DNA of 64,000 bases. Origin: Serratia sp. PL17 (lineage in GTDB: Bacteria > Pseudomonadota > Gammaproteobacteria > Enterobacterales > Enterobacteriaceae). The stretch lies in the NCBI RefSeq assembly GCF_017832355.1, contig NZ_JAFIBY010000009.1:159905-223904 (forward strand), written 5' to 3'. Below the pieces are notes generated by a model. That model made no database searches. It saw only the letters and a list, made by a program, of their open reading frames with translations, and was not told where the DNA came from. Both the position numbers and the translations under genes were made by a program. Below, one piece after another: positions 1-8,028 of this stretch (its first letter is position 1; each line of letters opens with the position of its first letter).

Positions 1-617
1 TGGCGCAGTACACCATTGAGAAGGCGCTGGAGCTGGATGCGCGTGTGATCACCGTGTCAGACTCCGGTGGCACGCTGGTCGATGAGGCCGGTTTCACTAC
101 CGAAAAACTGGCCCATTTGGCGGAGATCAAGAACCAGCGCTATGGCCGGGTGGAAGATTACGCCCGCGAGCGCGGTCTGACGTATCTGGCCGGTCAGCAG
201 CCGTGGAGCGTGCCGGTGGATATCGCCCTACCTTGCGCCACCCAAAATGAGCTGGATCTGGACGCCGCGCAGATGCTGATCCGCAACGGCGTGAAAGCCG
301 TGGCTGAGGGCGCCAATATGCCAACCACCATTCAGGCAACCGATGCATTCCTGGACGCCGGCGTGCTGTTTGCGCCAGGCAAGGCCGCCAACGCCGGTGG
401 CGTGGCGACGTCTGGTTTAGAGATGGCGCAGAATGCCGCACGCATTGGCTGGCGGGCGGAGAAAGTGGATGTACGTTTACAACATATCATGGCGGATATT
501 CATCAATCCTGTGTGGAATATGGCGGTGAAGGGAAGCAAACTCACTACGTACACGGCGCCAATATCGCTGGATTCGTCAAAGTCGCCGACGCCATGCTGG
601 CACAGGGCGTGCTCTAA
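1..617 (+). CDS. gdhA: NADP-dependent glutamate dehydrogenase, C-terminal part
   Basis: This is the C-terminal 204 residues of a glutamate dehydrogenase whose start lies left of the window. The enzyme makes glutamate from 2-oxoglutarate and ammonium with NADPH in the cytoplasm. The open frame runs from base 3, before any start codon, and reads AQYTIEKALELDARVITVSD, then GAN and APGKAANAGGVATSGLEMAQN, the hallmarks of the Rossmann and C-terminal part of the hexameric bacterial enzymes. It is followed about 50 bases later by a rho-independent terminator, so it is probably monocistronic. The family assignment is firm; the missing half cannot be judged. Confidence 0.95.
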   Translation, partial: AQYTIEKALELDARVITVSDSGGTLVDEAGFTTEKLAHLAEIKNQRYGRVEDYARERGLTYLAGQQPWSVPVDIALPCATQNELDLDAAQMLIRNGVKAVAEGANMPTTIQATDAFLDAGVLFAPGKAANAGGVATSGLEMAQNAARIGWRAEKVDVRLQHIMADIHQSCVEYGGEGKQTHYVHGANIAGFVKVADAMLAQGVL

Positions 618-664
618 CATCGCTGTAAGGTGATCTTGTTCACACAACCGATAAATGCTTCAAT

Positions 665-688
665 GCCGGCCCCCAGGCCGGCGTTTTT
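665..688 (+). terminator. Rho-independent terminator of gdhA
   Basis: Perfect 7-bp stem GCCGGCC/GGCCGGC with a CCCA loop, followed by G and five T. It lies 48 bases after the gdhA stop codon. Confidence 0.85.
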
Positions 689-955
689 ACCCCCTCAACA
701 TCCCCGCATCGACACTCATTTTGTTTCTTATTTGTTATTTTTAGTTTAATTAATTGTTAATTTTATGGTGTTTTTACGTGGTAAAATTACCACCCCTAAA
801 TTATTAAACATTTAATTAACATTAAAACCGTCATAATTTTACCTAAATGTGTGTAGATCACACTTCCCTAACTCTCGTTACGCGCCCTCTTCCATTCCTT
901 TGTAATCTGCTCCGGTGGAATAAAACCACCCCTACAGATAAAAAAGGTACAGCGA
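689..955 (+). promoter_or_regulatory. AT-rich promoter region of the sugar-uptake locus
   Basis: Strongly AT-rich, with no gene. It holds an inverted repeat TGGTAAAATTACCA at 779-792 (6-bp arms, 2-base spacer), a candidate operator, and GTGTG-N5-CACAC around 849-863. The latter resembles half-sites for the cAMP receptor protein CRP, but with one base too few between the halves. No promoter hexamers are clear enough to place. Regulation by a sugar-responsive repressor is inference; no regulator gene sits in this locus. Confidence 0.4.
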
Positions 956-1942
956 ATGAAATTTAACCTCGCATTATTAAATGCATGTGTGGTTTCTGCG
1001 TGCATGTTATCGACAACACCTGCCTTAGCGGCTGAAAAGTACGAGATTGCCGTGGTCGCCAAAGTGACCGGCATTCCCTGGTTTAACCGTATGGAAGTCG
1101 GCGTCAATGACGCGGCCAAAAAGCTCGATGTGAATGCCTATCAGACCGGGCCTTCTACCCCAGATCCTGCCGCACAGGTCAAAGTGATTGAAGACCTGAT
1201 CGCCAAGAACGTTAACGCCATCATCGTCGTACCCAACGACGCCAAGGTACTGGAGCCGGTACTGAAGAAGGCACGTGAGAAAGGCATCGTGGTGCTGACG
1301 CATGAATCACCGGATCAGCAGATTGGCCAGTGGGACATTGAAACCATCGACAGCGAGAAGTATGCACAGGCCAACGTCGATGAGCTGGCAAAAGACATGG
1401 GCGGCAAAGGCGGTTATGCCATTTACGTCGGGTCACTGACCGTGCCGTTGCACAACGCGTGGGCGGATTCCGCCATCAAGTACCAGAAAGCCAAATACCC
1501 GGACATGTTCGAGGTCACTTCGCGCCTGCCGGTGGCGGAAAGCATCGATAAATCCTACGCCACCACGCTGGATTTGATGAAAACCTACCCGCAGATGAAA
1601 GGCATTATCGGTTTCGGCTCTCTCGGCCCGATCGGTGCCGGCCAGGCAGTCGCCAAGAAGCGCGCCAAGGACAAGATTGCCGTAGTCGGTATTGCCATGC
1701 CGGCACAGGCTGCACCTTACCTGGTACGCGGTGACATCAAGAAAGCGCTGCTGTGGGACCCGAAAGACGCGGGTTATGCGCTGGTGACGGTCGCCGATCA
1801 GTTGTTACAGGGCAAAGAAGTGACGAAAGACTTGTCGATCGAAGGGTTGGGTAAAGCCGACGTCGATATGGATAAGAAAGTGATTCGGTTTAATAAAATT
1901 CTTGAAGTCACCAAAGATAATGCCAAATCGCTAGGTTTCTAA
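956..1942 (+). CDS. Periplasmic sugar-binding protein of an ABC importer (LsrB/RbsB-type)
   Basis: 328 residues with a signal peptide (MKFNLALLNACVVSACMLS..., cleavage expected after ALAA near residue 26) and a type I periplasmic-binding fold, related to the AI-2/rhamnose/ribose binding proteins (LsrB, RhaS, RbsB). It would capture a sugar in the periplasm and deliver it to the permeases encoded at 3754-5698. A 319-base gap with hairpins separates it from the ATPase gene, an arrangement that often lets binding protein accumulate above the membrane components. The substrate is not evident. AI-2 is possible from the LsrB similarity, but no lsrK, lsrF or lsrG is present; the adjacent kinase points to a pentulose or related sugar. 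Confidence 0.8.
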   Translation: MKFNLALLNACVVSACMLSTTPALAAEKYEIAVVAKVTGIPWFNRMEVGVNDAAKKLDVNAYQTGPSTPDPAAQVKVIEDLIAKNVNAIIVVPNDAKVLEPVLKKAREKGIVVLTHESPDQQIGQWDIETIDSEKYAQANVDELAKDMGGKGGYAIYVGSLTVPLHNAWADSAIKYQKAKYPDMFEVTSRLPVAESIDKSYATTLDLMKTYPQMKGIIGFGSLGPIGAGQAVAKKRAKDKIAVVGIAMPAQAAPYLVRGDIKKALLWDPKDAGYALVTVADQLLQGKEVTKDLSIEGLGKADVDMDKKVIRFNKILEVTKDNAKSLGF

Positions 1943-2001
1943 TTTTATCCACTGTCTTTCACGTTACAGCGGTAGCACATTGCTACTCTCGCTCCAGTTA
2001 C

Positions 2002-2060
2002 TGTAGGGGACGAATATATTCGTCCCAATTGATGCGGGCGCAGCATGCAGCGCCCCTACA
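2002..2060. repeat. Palindromic intergenic repeat with TGTAGGGG/CCCCTACA ends
   Basis: 59-base element bounded by TGTAGGGG and CCCCTACA. Inside are two hairpins: GGGACGAATATATTCGTCCC (2007-2026, perfect 20-bp palindrome) and GGGCGC-AGCATGCA-GCGCCC (2036-2055). Related 20-bp palindromes occur at 7985-8004 and 10098-10117, with the core kept and the stem bases changed in compensating pairs. Confidence 0.75.
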
Positions 2061-2141
2061 ATACCTGGGGATGAGTGAGCTAGGCGCCTGGCTGTGCTGT
2101 ACAGGGATGTACAAATGCCGCGAGCGCATGGACGCGCTAGA

Positions 2142-2167
2142 GCGGCCAACTTGAAATTCATAGGGTA
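2142..2167 (-). repeat. ERIC-like terminal remnant
   Basis: On the minus strand this begins TACCCTATGAATTTCAAG, matching the left end of the ERIC-family elements at 44388 and 51260 (TACCCTATG-N2-TTTCA). No matching right end (GACGGGTA) is seen, so it is a remnant or a rearranged copy. Confidence 0.5.
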
Positions 2168-2261
2168 GGATTGATTACGCCACACCGGGAAAGTTATTAA
2201 ATAACGTCGGTGCGCAGCCTACCGCGCCCGACAATAATAAAAACCTGCACAGGTTAACGCT

Positions 2262-3761
2262 ATGGCTACATCCTCCGCATTTATTACCCTGGAGAATATC
2301 AGTAAAAAATTCCCAGGGGTGCTGGCATTGGACCAGATCAACCTGACGCTAAATATTGGCGAAGTGCACTGCCTGGCCGGACAAAATGGCTGTGGCAAAA
2401 GCACCATAATTAAAATTATTTCCGGCGTTTATCAGCCGGAAAAAGGCGCCAATATTTCGTTGGAAGGAAAACTCTTTCATTCCCTGACACCGCAGTTGTC
2501 TGGCTATTACGGTATTCAGGTGATTTATCAAGATCTGTCTTTATTCCCCAACCTGACCGTGGCGGAAAATATCGCCATTCACCGTTATCTGCCGGGCGGC
2601 CATTTCTGGGTGCGAAAACGGGTTATGCGCCAGACGGCACTGGACGCCATGGCACGCGTCGGCGTGCATATCGATCCCGACGCGAAAGTCGAAAAACTGT
2701 CGATTGCCGACCGCCAACTGGTGGCGATTTGCCGCGCCATTGCCGCCGAAGCACGGCTGGTGATCATGGATGAACCCACTGCCTCACTCACACGCCAAGA
2801 GGTCGACGGCCTGCTGCGGGTCGTTAACGAGCTGAAAGCAGCAGGCATCTGCGTGGTGTTTGTCAGCCACCGACTGGACGAAGTGATGGAAGTCGCCGAC
2901 CGTATCAGCGTAATGCGCGACGGTAAACTGGTCGGCACTTACCCGGCAAGCCAGCTGGACAGCCATGAGCTGGCGTTCCTGATGACCGGCCAACGCTTCC
3001 ACTACAGCCAACTGCCCGCGCTGCCACCGACCGACAGCGCTCCCTTGCTTGAGGTTCGCAACCTGAGCCGGCAAGGAAAATATCAGGCGATTAATCTGTC
3101 ACTCCACGGCGGCGAGATCGTCTCGATCGTCGGGTTACTTGGCGCGGGCCGTACCGAGCTTTGCCTTAGCCTGTTCGGCATGACGCGTCCGGACAGCGGT
3201 GAAATCAGGATAGGCGGCCAGCCGGTGCAACTGCATAACAACCGCGAAGCTGTACGTCATGGGATCGGCTATGTGTCTGAGGATCGCCTGACGCAAGGGC
3301 TGATCATGGATCAGTCGATCTACGACAACACCATCGTCACGGTGTTTGATCAATTGCACACCTCACTCGGGCTGCTGGATCACGCCAAAGCCACAGAGTT
3401 GGTCAATCGGCTGATCCGCGATCTGAACATTAAAGTTTCCGACAGCGCGTTGCCGGTCAAAACCCTGTCAGGCGGCAATGCCCAACGCATCGCTATCGCC
3501 AAGTGGGTCGCGACCAAACCGAAGATTTTGATCCTCGATTCCCCCACCGTGGGGGTCGATATCGCTAACAAAGAGGGGATCTACCAGATCGCCAAAGATC
3601 TGGCCGCACTCGGCATGGCCGTATTGATGATCTGCGATGAGATCCCAGAAGCCTACTACAACAGCCATCGGGTGATGGTGATGCGTAAAGGCGAGCTGAT
3701 CGCCGAATTTTCGCCGCACCAGAGTACCGAACAACAGATCGCCGAGGTGGTGAATGGATAA
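2262..3761 (+). CDS. Sugar ABC transporter ATPase, two fused ATPase domains
   Basis: 499 residues, RbsA/MglA architecture with two nucleotide-binding domains. Domain 1 has Walker A GQNGCGKST (residues 40-48), a divergent signature LSIADRQ and Walker B VIMDEPTAS. Domain 2 has a degenerate Walker A (GLLGAGRTE) and a normal signature LSGGNAQ, but its Walker B reads ILILDSPTVGVD: the catalytic glutamate expected after Asp426 is Ser427. Domain 2 is therefore probably poor at hydrolysis, leaving domain 1 as the working site. The gene overlaps the next permease gene by 8 bases, so translation is likely coupled. The family is certain; the substrate is not. Confidence 0.9.
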   Translation: MATSSAFITLENISKKFPGVLALDQINLTLNIGEVHCLAGQNGCGKSTIIKIISGVYQPEKGANISLEGKLFHSLTPQLSGYYGIQVIYQDLSLFPNLTVAENIAIHRYLPGGHFWVRKRVMRQTALDAMARVGVHIDPDAKVEKLSIADRQLVAICRAIAAEARLVIMDEPTASLTRQEVDGLLRVVNELKAAGICVVFVSHRLDEVMEVADRISVMRDGKLVGTYPASQLDSHELAFLMTGQRFHYSQLPALPPTDSAPLLEVRNLSRQGKYQAINLSLHGGEIVSIVGLLGAGRTELCLSLFGMTRPDSGEIRIGGQPVQLHNNREAVRHGIGYVSEDRLTQGLIMDQSIYDNTIVTVFDQLHTSLGLLDHAKATELVNRLIRDLNIKVSDSALPVKTLSGGNAQRIAIAKWVATKPKILILDSPTVGVDIANKEGIYQIAKDLAALGMAVLMICDEIPEAYYNSHRVMVMRKGELIAEFSPHQSTEQQIAEVVNG

Positions 3762-4743
3762 GTCATTACTGGCCCGCCTGGCTGGCCGGCACGAGTTTTA
3801 CCTTGGCTTGTTGGTGTTACTGCTGGCCATTGGCCTGAGCGTCAGCACCAGCGAATTTCTGACGCTGGGCAACCTGACCGATGTTGCCACCAGCTATGCC
3901 ATTCTCGGCATCCTCGCCTGCGGCCTTTTCGTGGTGTTGATTGCCGGGGGTATCGATATTTCGTTCCCGGCCATCACCGCCATCGCCCAGTATGTGATGG
4001 CCAGTTGGGTGATTCAGCACGGCGGCGGCTTCCCATTGGCCTTTGGCCTGGCGATCGGCGTCGGCTTGCTGCTGGGCCTGGTGAACGGTTTTCTGGTTTA
4101 CTGGCTGAAGGTGCCGGCGATCATCATCACCATTGCCACACTGAACCTGTTCTACGGCCTGTTGGTGTATGCCACCAAGGGTACCTGGTTATACGGTTTC
4201 CCCGACTGGTTTATGGATGGCATCAGCTGGTTTTCGTTCCAGGGGAGTGACGGCTATGACTATGGCCTGACGCTGCCGCTACTGTGCCTGCTGGCGGTGA
4301 TTATCGTCACTGGCGTGCTGATGAACTTTACCCGCCTTGGTCGCCAGATCTTCGCCATGGGCGGCAACCGCGATGCCGCGTCGCGCCTGGGGCTAAACCT
4401 GCTGCGGTTGCATTTCTACGTTTACGGCTACATGGGCATTCTGGCGGGCATCGCCGCCGTGGTGCAGGCACAGATCACCCAGTCGGTGGCGCCCAATTCC
4501 CTGCTCGGCTTTGAGTTGACGGTGCTGGCGGCGGTGGTGCTGGGCGGTACCAGCATGACGGGCGGTCGCGGTTCACTGACCGGCACGCTGCTCGGTGTGG
4601 TACTGCTGGCTTTCCTGCAGAACGGTTTGACGCTGCTCAGCGTATCGGCCTATTGGCACCAGGTGTTCAGCGGTGCGATCATTTTGATCAGCATCAGCAG
4701 CACCGCCTGGAATGAAAAACGTAAGCTGGCCAAGGAGCTATGA
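3754..4743 (+). CDS. Sugar ABC transporter permease 1
   Basis: 329 residues, almost wholly hydrophobic, with about nine to ten membrane segments, of the RbsC/branched-chain permease family. It carries the family motifs GGIDISFPA near the N-terminus and VVLGGTSMTGGRGSLTGTLLG near the C-terminus. It starts inside the end of the ATPase gene (8-base overlap). With the second permease (4745-5698) it should form a heterodimeric channel in the inner membrane fed by the binding protein at 956. Confidence 0.88.
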   Translation: MDKSLLARLAGRHEFYLGLLVLLLAIGLSVSTSEFLTLGNLTDVATSYAILGILACGLFVVLIAGGIDISFPAITAIAQYVMASWVIQHGGGFPLAFGLAIGVGLLLGLVNGFLVYWLKVPAIIITIATLNLFYGLLVYATKGTWLYGFPDWFMDGISWFSFQGSDGYDYGLTLPLLCLLAVIIVTGVLMNFTRLGRQIFAMGGNRDAASRLGLNLLRLHFYVYGYMGILAGIAAVVQAQITQSVAPNSLLGFELTVLAAVVLGGTSMTGGRGSLTGTLLGVVLLAFLQNGLTLLSVSAYWHQVFSGAIILISISSTAWNEKRKLAKEL

Positions 4744-4744
4744 C

Positions 4745-5698
4745 ATGACTCAGTTAACCCGCCTGATCCCGAACGATCGGATCATCCGCCTGCAGAGTGC
4801 GATCATTGTCGTTGTGGCGCTGCTGTTCGCCGGGCTGCTTGGATCGCGCTTCTTCAGTCTCGGCAATTTCCAGTCGATCGCCTCGCAGTTACCGATCCTC
4901 GGCATGCTGGCGCTCGGCATGGGCATTACCATGCTGACCGGCGGCATCAACTTGTCGATTATCGCCGGTGCCAACGCCTGCTCACTGGTGATGGCTGCCA
5001 TTATTGTCAGCCATCCGGATCACCCCCTGTTCCTGGTGCTAGCCCTGCTGGCCGGGCTGCTGGTTGCCGTCGCCATTGGTGCACTTAACGGTGTGCTGGT
5101 GGCCTGGATCGGCGTTTCGCCGATTCTCGCATCGCTCGGCACCATGACGCTGATCACCGGCCTGAATATATTGCTGTCCAACGGGGCGGTGATCTCCGGC
5201 TTCCCGGCAGCGATTCAGTATCTGGGTAATGGCAGCCTGCTCGGCATCCCGGTGGCGCTGCTGCTGTTCCTGCTGGTCGCCGTTGGCCTGTGGCTGCTGC
5301 TGGAACACACCACGCTGGGGCGGAGCCTGTATTTAATCGGCTCCAACGAGCAAGCCACCCGTTTTAGCGGGGTGAACACGGCCAGAGTGCAAATCGCGGT
5401 CTATATCCTGTCCGCCCTGCTCGGTTGGGGCGCGGCGCTGCTGATGATGGCCAAATTCAACTCGGCCAAGGCCGGTTACGGCGAATCCTACCTGTTGGTG
5501 ACCATTCTGGCTTCGGTGCTAGGCGGCATTAACCCAGACGGCGGGTTTGGTCGGGTGCTCGGCTTGGTGCTGGCGCTGATCGTGCTGCAAATGCTGGAAA
5601 GTGGTCTCAACCTGTTGGGCGTCAGTAGCTATCTGACCATGGCCCTGTGGGGTGCGGTGCTGATCTTGTTTATCGCGTTACAGAATCGAAAAGTTTAG
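4745..5698 (+). CDS. Sugar ABC transporter permease 2
   Basis: 317 residues from the ATG at 4745, which has a good ribosome site (AAGGAG at 4732-4737) and sits just after the stop of permease 1. An upstream in-frame ATG at 4712 lies inside permease 1 and lacks such a site. RbsC-type membrane protein with the conserved GGINLSI motif and SVLGGINPDGGFGRVLG near the end. It is the second half of the sugar channel and is followed after 30 bases by the kinase gene. Confidence 0.88.
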   Translation: MTQLTRLIPNDRIIRLQSAIIVVVALLFAGLLGSRFFSLGNFQSIASQLPILGMLALGMGITMLTGGINLSIIAGANACSLVMAAIIVSHPDHPLFLVLALLAGLLVAVAIGALNGVLVAWIGVSPILASLGTMTLITGLNILLSNGAVISGFPAAIQYLGNGSLLGIPVALLLFLLVAVGLWLLLEHTTLGRSLYLIGSNEQATRFSGVNTARVQIAVYILSALLGWGAALLMMAKFNSAKAGYGESYLLVTILASVLGGINPDGGFGRVLGLVLALIVLQMLESGLNLLGVSSYLTMALWGAVLILFIALQNRKV

Positions 5699-5728
5699 GT
5701 TGCGGACACAACCTTTAGGAGAAAAATA

Positions 5729-7366
5729 ATGGCGAGCTATTTTATTGGCGTAGACGTAGGCACCGGAAGTGCGCGCGCAGGGGTGTTCGATCTCAATGGC
5801 CACATGGTCGGGCAGGCCAGCCGGGCTATCGATTTGTACCGCCCGAAGGCGGACTTTGTTGAGCAGTCATCTGACAATATCTGGCAGGCGGTTTGCAACG
5901 CAGTGCGTGATGCGGTCAACCAGGCCGACATCAACCCCATTCAGGTCAAAGGGTTGGGCTTTGACGCCACCTGCTCTCTGGTGGTGCTGGACAAAGAAGG
6001 CCAACCGCTGACCGTCAGCCCATCCGGCCGTACCGAACAGAATATTATTGTGTGGATGGATCACCGGGCCATCACTCAGGCCGAGCGTATTAACGCCACC
6101 AAACACCGGGTGCTGGATTTCGTCGGCGGCATCATTTCGCCGGAGATGCAGACCCCCAAAATGCTGTGGTTGAAGCAGCATATGCCGACCACCTGGGCCA
6201 ATGCGGGTTACCTGTTCGACCTGCCGGACTTCCTCACCTGGCGTGCCACCCAGGACGCCACCCGTTCGCTGTGTTCGACGGTATGTAAATGGACTTATCT
6301 TGGTCATGAACAGCGCTGGGACAAAAGCTATTTCAAACAAATTGGGTTGGAGGACGTGCTAGAGCACGATGCGGCCAAGATCGGCAGCGACGTCAAAATG
6401 ATGGGCGAACCGCTCGGCCACGGCCTGACTCAGCGTGCCGCCAGTGAAATGGGGCTGATCGCCGGCACGGCGGTCAGCGTGTCGATTATCGATGCCCATG
6501 CCGGCACCCTCGGCACGCTGGGCGCCACCGGAGCCTCCGGTGAAGTGGCAGACTTTAACCGCCGCGTCGCACTGATCGGCGGCACCTCCACCGGCCATAT
6601 GGCCATGTCACGCACCGCCCGGTTTATTCCCGGCGTGTGGGGGCCCTATTACTCGGCCATTCTGCCGGAATACTGGTTGAATGAAGGCGGCCAGTCCGCC
6701 ACCGGTGCACTGATTGACCACGTCATCCAGTCGCACCCGTGTTATCAGGAACTGTTGGCGCAGGCAAAAACGCAGGGTCAGACCATCTATGAAGTGCTGA
6801 ACGCCCTGCTGCGCCGTATGGCTGGCGAGCCGGAGGATATTGCCTACCTGACCAAAGACATTCATATGCTGCCGTATTTCCACGGCAACCGCTCGCCGCG
6901 CGCCAATCCGACGCTGACCGGCACCCTGACCGGGCTAAAACTGTCCCGCACGCCGGAAGACATGGCGCTGCATTATCTGGCAACGATCCAGGCCATTGCG
7001 CTCGGCACTCGCCATATTATTGAAACTATGAATCAAAGCGGTTACAGCATCGATACCATCATGGCCAGCGGTGGCGGCACCAAGAACCCAATCTTCGTGC
7101 AGGAACATGCCAATGCCACCGGCTGCGCCATGCTGTTGCCGGAAGAGAGCGAGGCGATGCTGTTGGGCGGCGCAATGATGGGAACCGTGGCCGCCGGGGT
7201 ATTCGATACCCTGCCAGAAGCGATGAGCGCCATGAGCCGTATCGGTAAAACCGTCACGCCGCAAACCAACAAAATCAAACAATACTATGACCGTAAATAC
7301 CGCGTGTTCCATGAGTTGTATAACGACCATATGAAATACCGCCAACTGATGCAGGAGGATGCCTGA
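5729..7366 (+). CDS. FGGY-family carbohydrate kinase, probable pentulokinase
   Basis: 545 residues, cytoplasmic. The N-terminal phosphate-binding motif GVDVGTGSARAGVFD and the IDAHAG motif carrying the probable catalytic Asp place it in the FGGY sugar-kinase family, in the ribulokinase-like branch (about 545 residues) known to contain D-ribulokinases. It would phosphorylate the imported sugar with ATP. The ribosome site TAGGAG precedes the ATG at good spacing. Its stop overlaps the start of the SIS gene (ATGA-type overlap at 7364-7368), so the two are translated together. Assignment to D-ribulose specifically is inference from the branch. Confidence 0.85.
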   Translation: MASYFIGVDVGTGSARAGVFDLNGHMVGQASRAIDLYRPKADFVEQSSDNIWQAVCNAVRDAVNQADINPIQVKGLGFDATCSLVVLDKEGQPLTVSPSGRTEQNIIVWMDHRAITQAERINATKHRVLDFVGGIISPEMQTPKMLWLKQHMPTTWANAGYLFDLPDFLTWRATQDATRSLCSTVCKWTYLGHEQRWDKSYFKQIGLEDVLEHDAAKIGSDVKMMGEPLGHGLTQRAASEMGLIAGTAVSVSIIDAHAGTLGTLGATGASGEVADFNRRVALIGGTSTGHMAMSRTARFIPGVWGPYYSAILPEYWLNEGGQSATGALIDHVIQSHPCYQELLAQAKTQGQTIYEVLNALLRRMAGEPEDIAYLTKDIHMLPYFHGNRSPRANPTLTGTLTGLKLSRTPEDMALHYLATIQAIALGTRHIIETMNQSGYSIDTIMASGGGTKNPIFVQEHANATGCAMLLPEESEAMLLGGAMMGTVAAGVFDTLPEAMSAMSRIGKTVTPQTNKIKQYYDRKYRVFHELYNDHMKYRQLMQEDA

Positions 7367-7965
7367 TGCAACAGGAATGGCAGCGGGCAACTGAGGCCTG
7401 GGCAATCTACAGCCGGGAGCTGGCTCAGTTGGGACAACGCATCGACGCGCAGACCTGGCAAAAGTTGCTGACGTTGTTGGCGGAGTGTCAGGGCAAAATT
7501 GTGGTCACTGGCGTCGGCACTTCCGGCATCGCGGCGCGCAAGATTGCCCATATGCTGGCCTGCGTGGAACGACCAGCCATTTATCTCAATGCCACCGACG
7601 CGGCACACGGCGATCTGGGTTTTCTGCGCAGTGATGATCTGATGATTTTGATTTCACGCGGGGGCAATTCCGATGAACTGACCCGCCTGTTACCCACGTT
7701 GCAAGCCAAGGGCGTACCGCTGATTGGCGTGACGGAAAACCCGGATTCGGCGATCGCCAAAGCCTCGCCATTGGTGATAAGCACAGGCGTGGAAAATGAA
7801 ATAGATCCGCTGAATATGCTGGCAACGACCTCTATCGTGCTGGTATTGGCAATTTTCGATGCTGCCTGCGCCTGCCTGATGGAACGCAGTGGCTACGACA
7901 AAGAAACGCTGCTGGCGGTACACCCTGGAGGGGACGTCGGCAAGCGCCTGCTGGAGGGGAATTAA
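7366..7965 (+). CDS. SIS-domain sugar-phosphate isomerase, KdsD/GutQ-like without CBS domains
   Basis: 199 residues, a single SIS domain. It aligns with the isomerase half of arabinose-5-phosphate isomerases (KdsD, GutQ): AAHGDLG and HPGGDVGKRLL are kept, but the protein ends where the paired CBS domains would begin. Two active-site positions differ from KdsD: the lysine of GMGKSG is threonine (GVGTSG) and the glutamate of SGES is asparagine (GGNS). It is translationally coupled to the kinase, so it should act on the kinase product, perhaps interconverting a ketose and aldose phosphate. The altered residues leave the reaction uncertain. Confidence 0.8.
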   Translation: MQQEWQRATEAWAIYSRELAQLGQRIDAQTWQKLLTLLAECQGKIVVTGVGTSGIAARKIAHMLACVERPAIYLNATDAAHGDLGFLRSDDLMILISRGGNSDELTRLLPTLQAKGVPLIGVTENPDSAIAKASPLVISTGVENEIDPLNMLATTSIVLVLAIFDAACACLMERSGYDKETLLAVHPGGDVGKRLLEGN

Positions 7966-7984
7966 GCTTTAGCCGGTATGATGT

Positions 7985-8004
7985 GGGCTCAGCATGCTGA
8001 GCCC
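7985..8004. repeat. 20-bp perfect palindrome, CAGCATGCTG core
   Basis: GGGCTCAGCATGCTGAGCCC between the convergent ends of the SIS gene and the phosphatase gene, followed by CCTAC and a second partial copy (GCATGCTGAGCC at 8009-8020). It may serve as a transcription barrier for both genes. Same family as the repeats at 2002-2060 and 10098-10117. Confidence 0.75.
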
Positions 8005-8028
8005 CTACGCATGCTGAGCCTGCGACTA

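Larger units (their letters stand above)
1943..2261. other. Hairpin-rich spacer between binding protein and ATPase genes
   Basis: 319 bases without a gene. It contains a 59-base repeat element (2002-2060), an ERIC-like end (2142-2167, ending TAGGGTA), and a short inverted repeat TGTACA...TGTACA near 2098-2113. Hairpins here could stabilise the 3' end of the binding-protein mRNA and attenuate read-through into the ATPase gene; that role is inference. Confidence 0.6.

Noticed and set aside
849..863. Possible CRP site before the sugar-binding protein gene
   Set aside because: The two halves (GTGTG and CACAC) are separated by 5 bases, which does not fit the 16-bp TGTGA-N6-TCACA geometry; kept only as a remark.
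956..7965. AI-2 (lsr) uptake operon
   Set aside because: The binding protein resembles LsrB, but lsrK, lsrR, lsrF and lsrG are absent and the kinase belongs to the pentulokinase-like FGGY branch.
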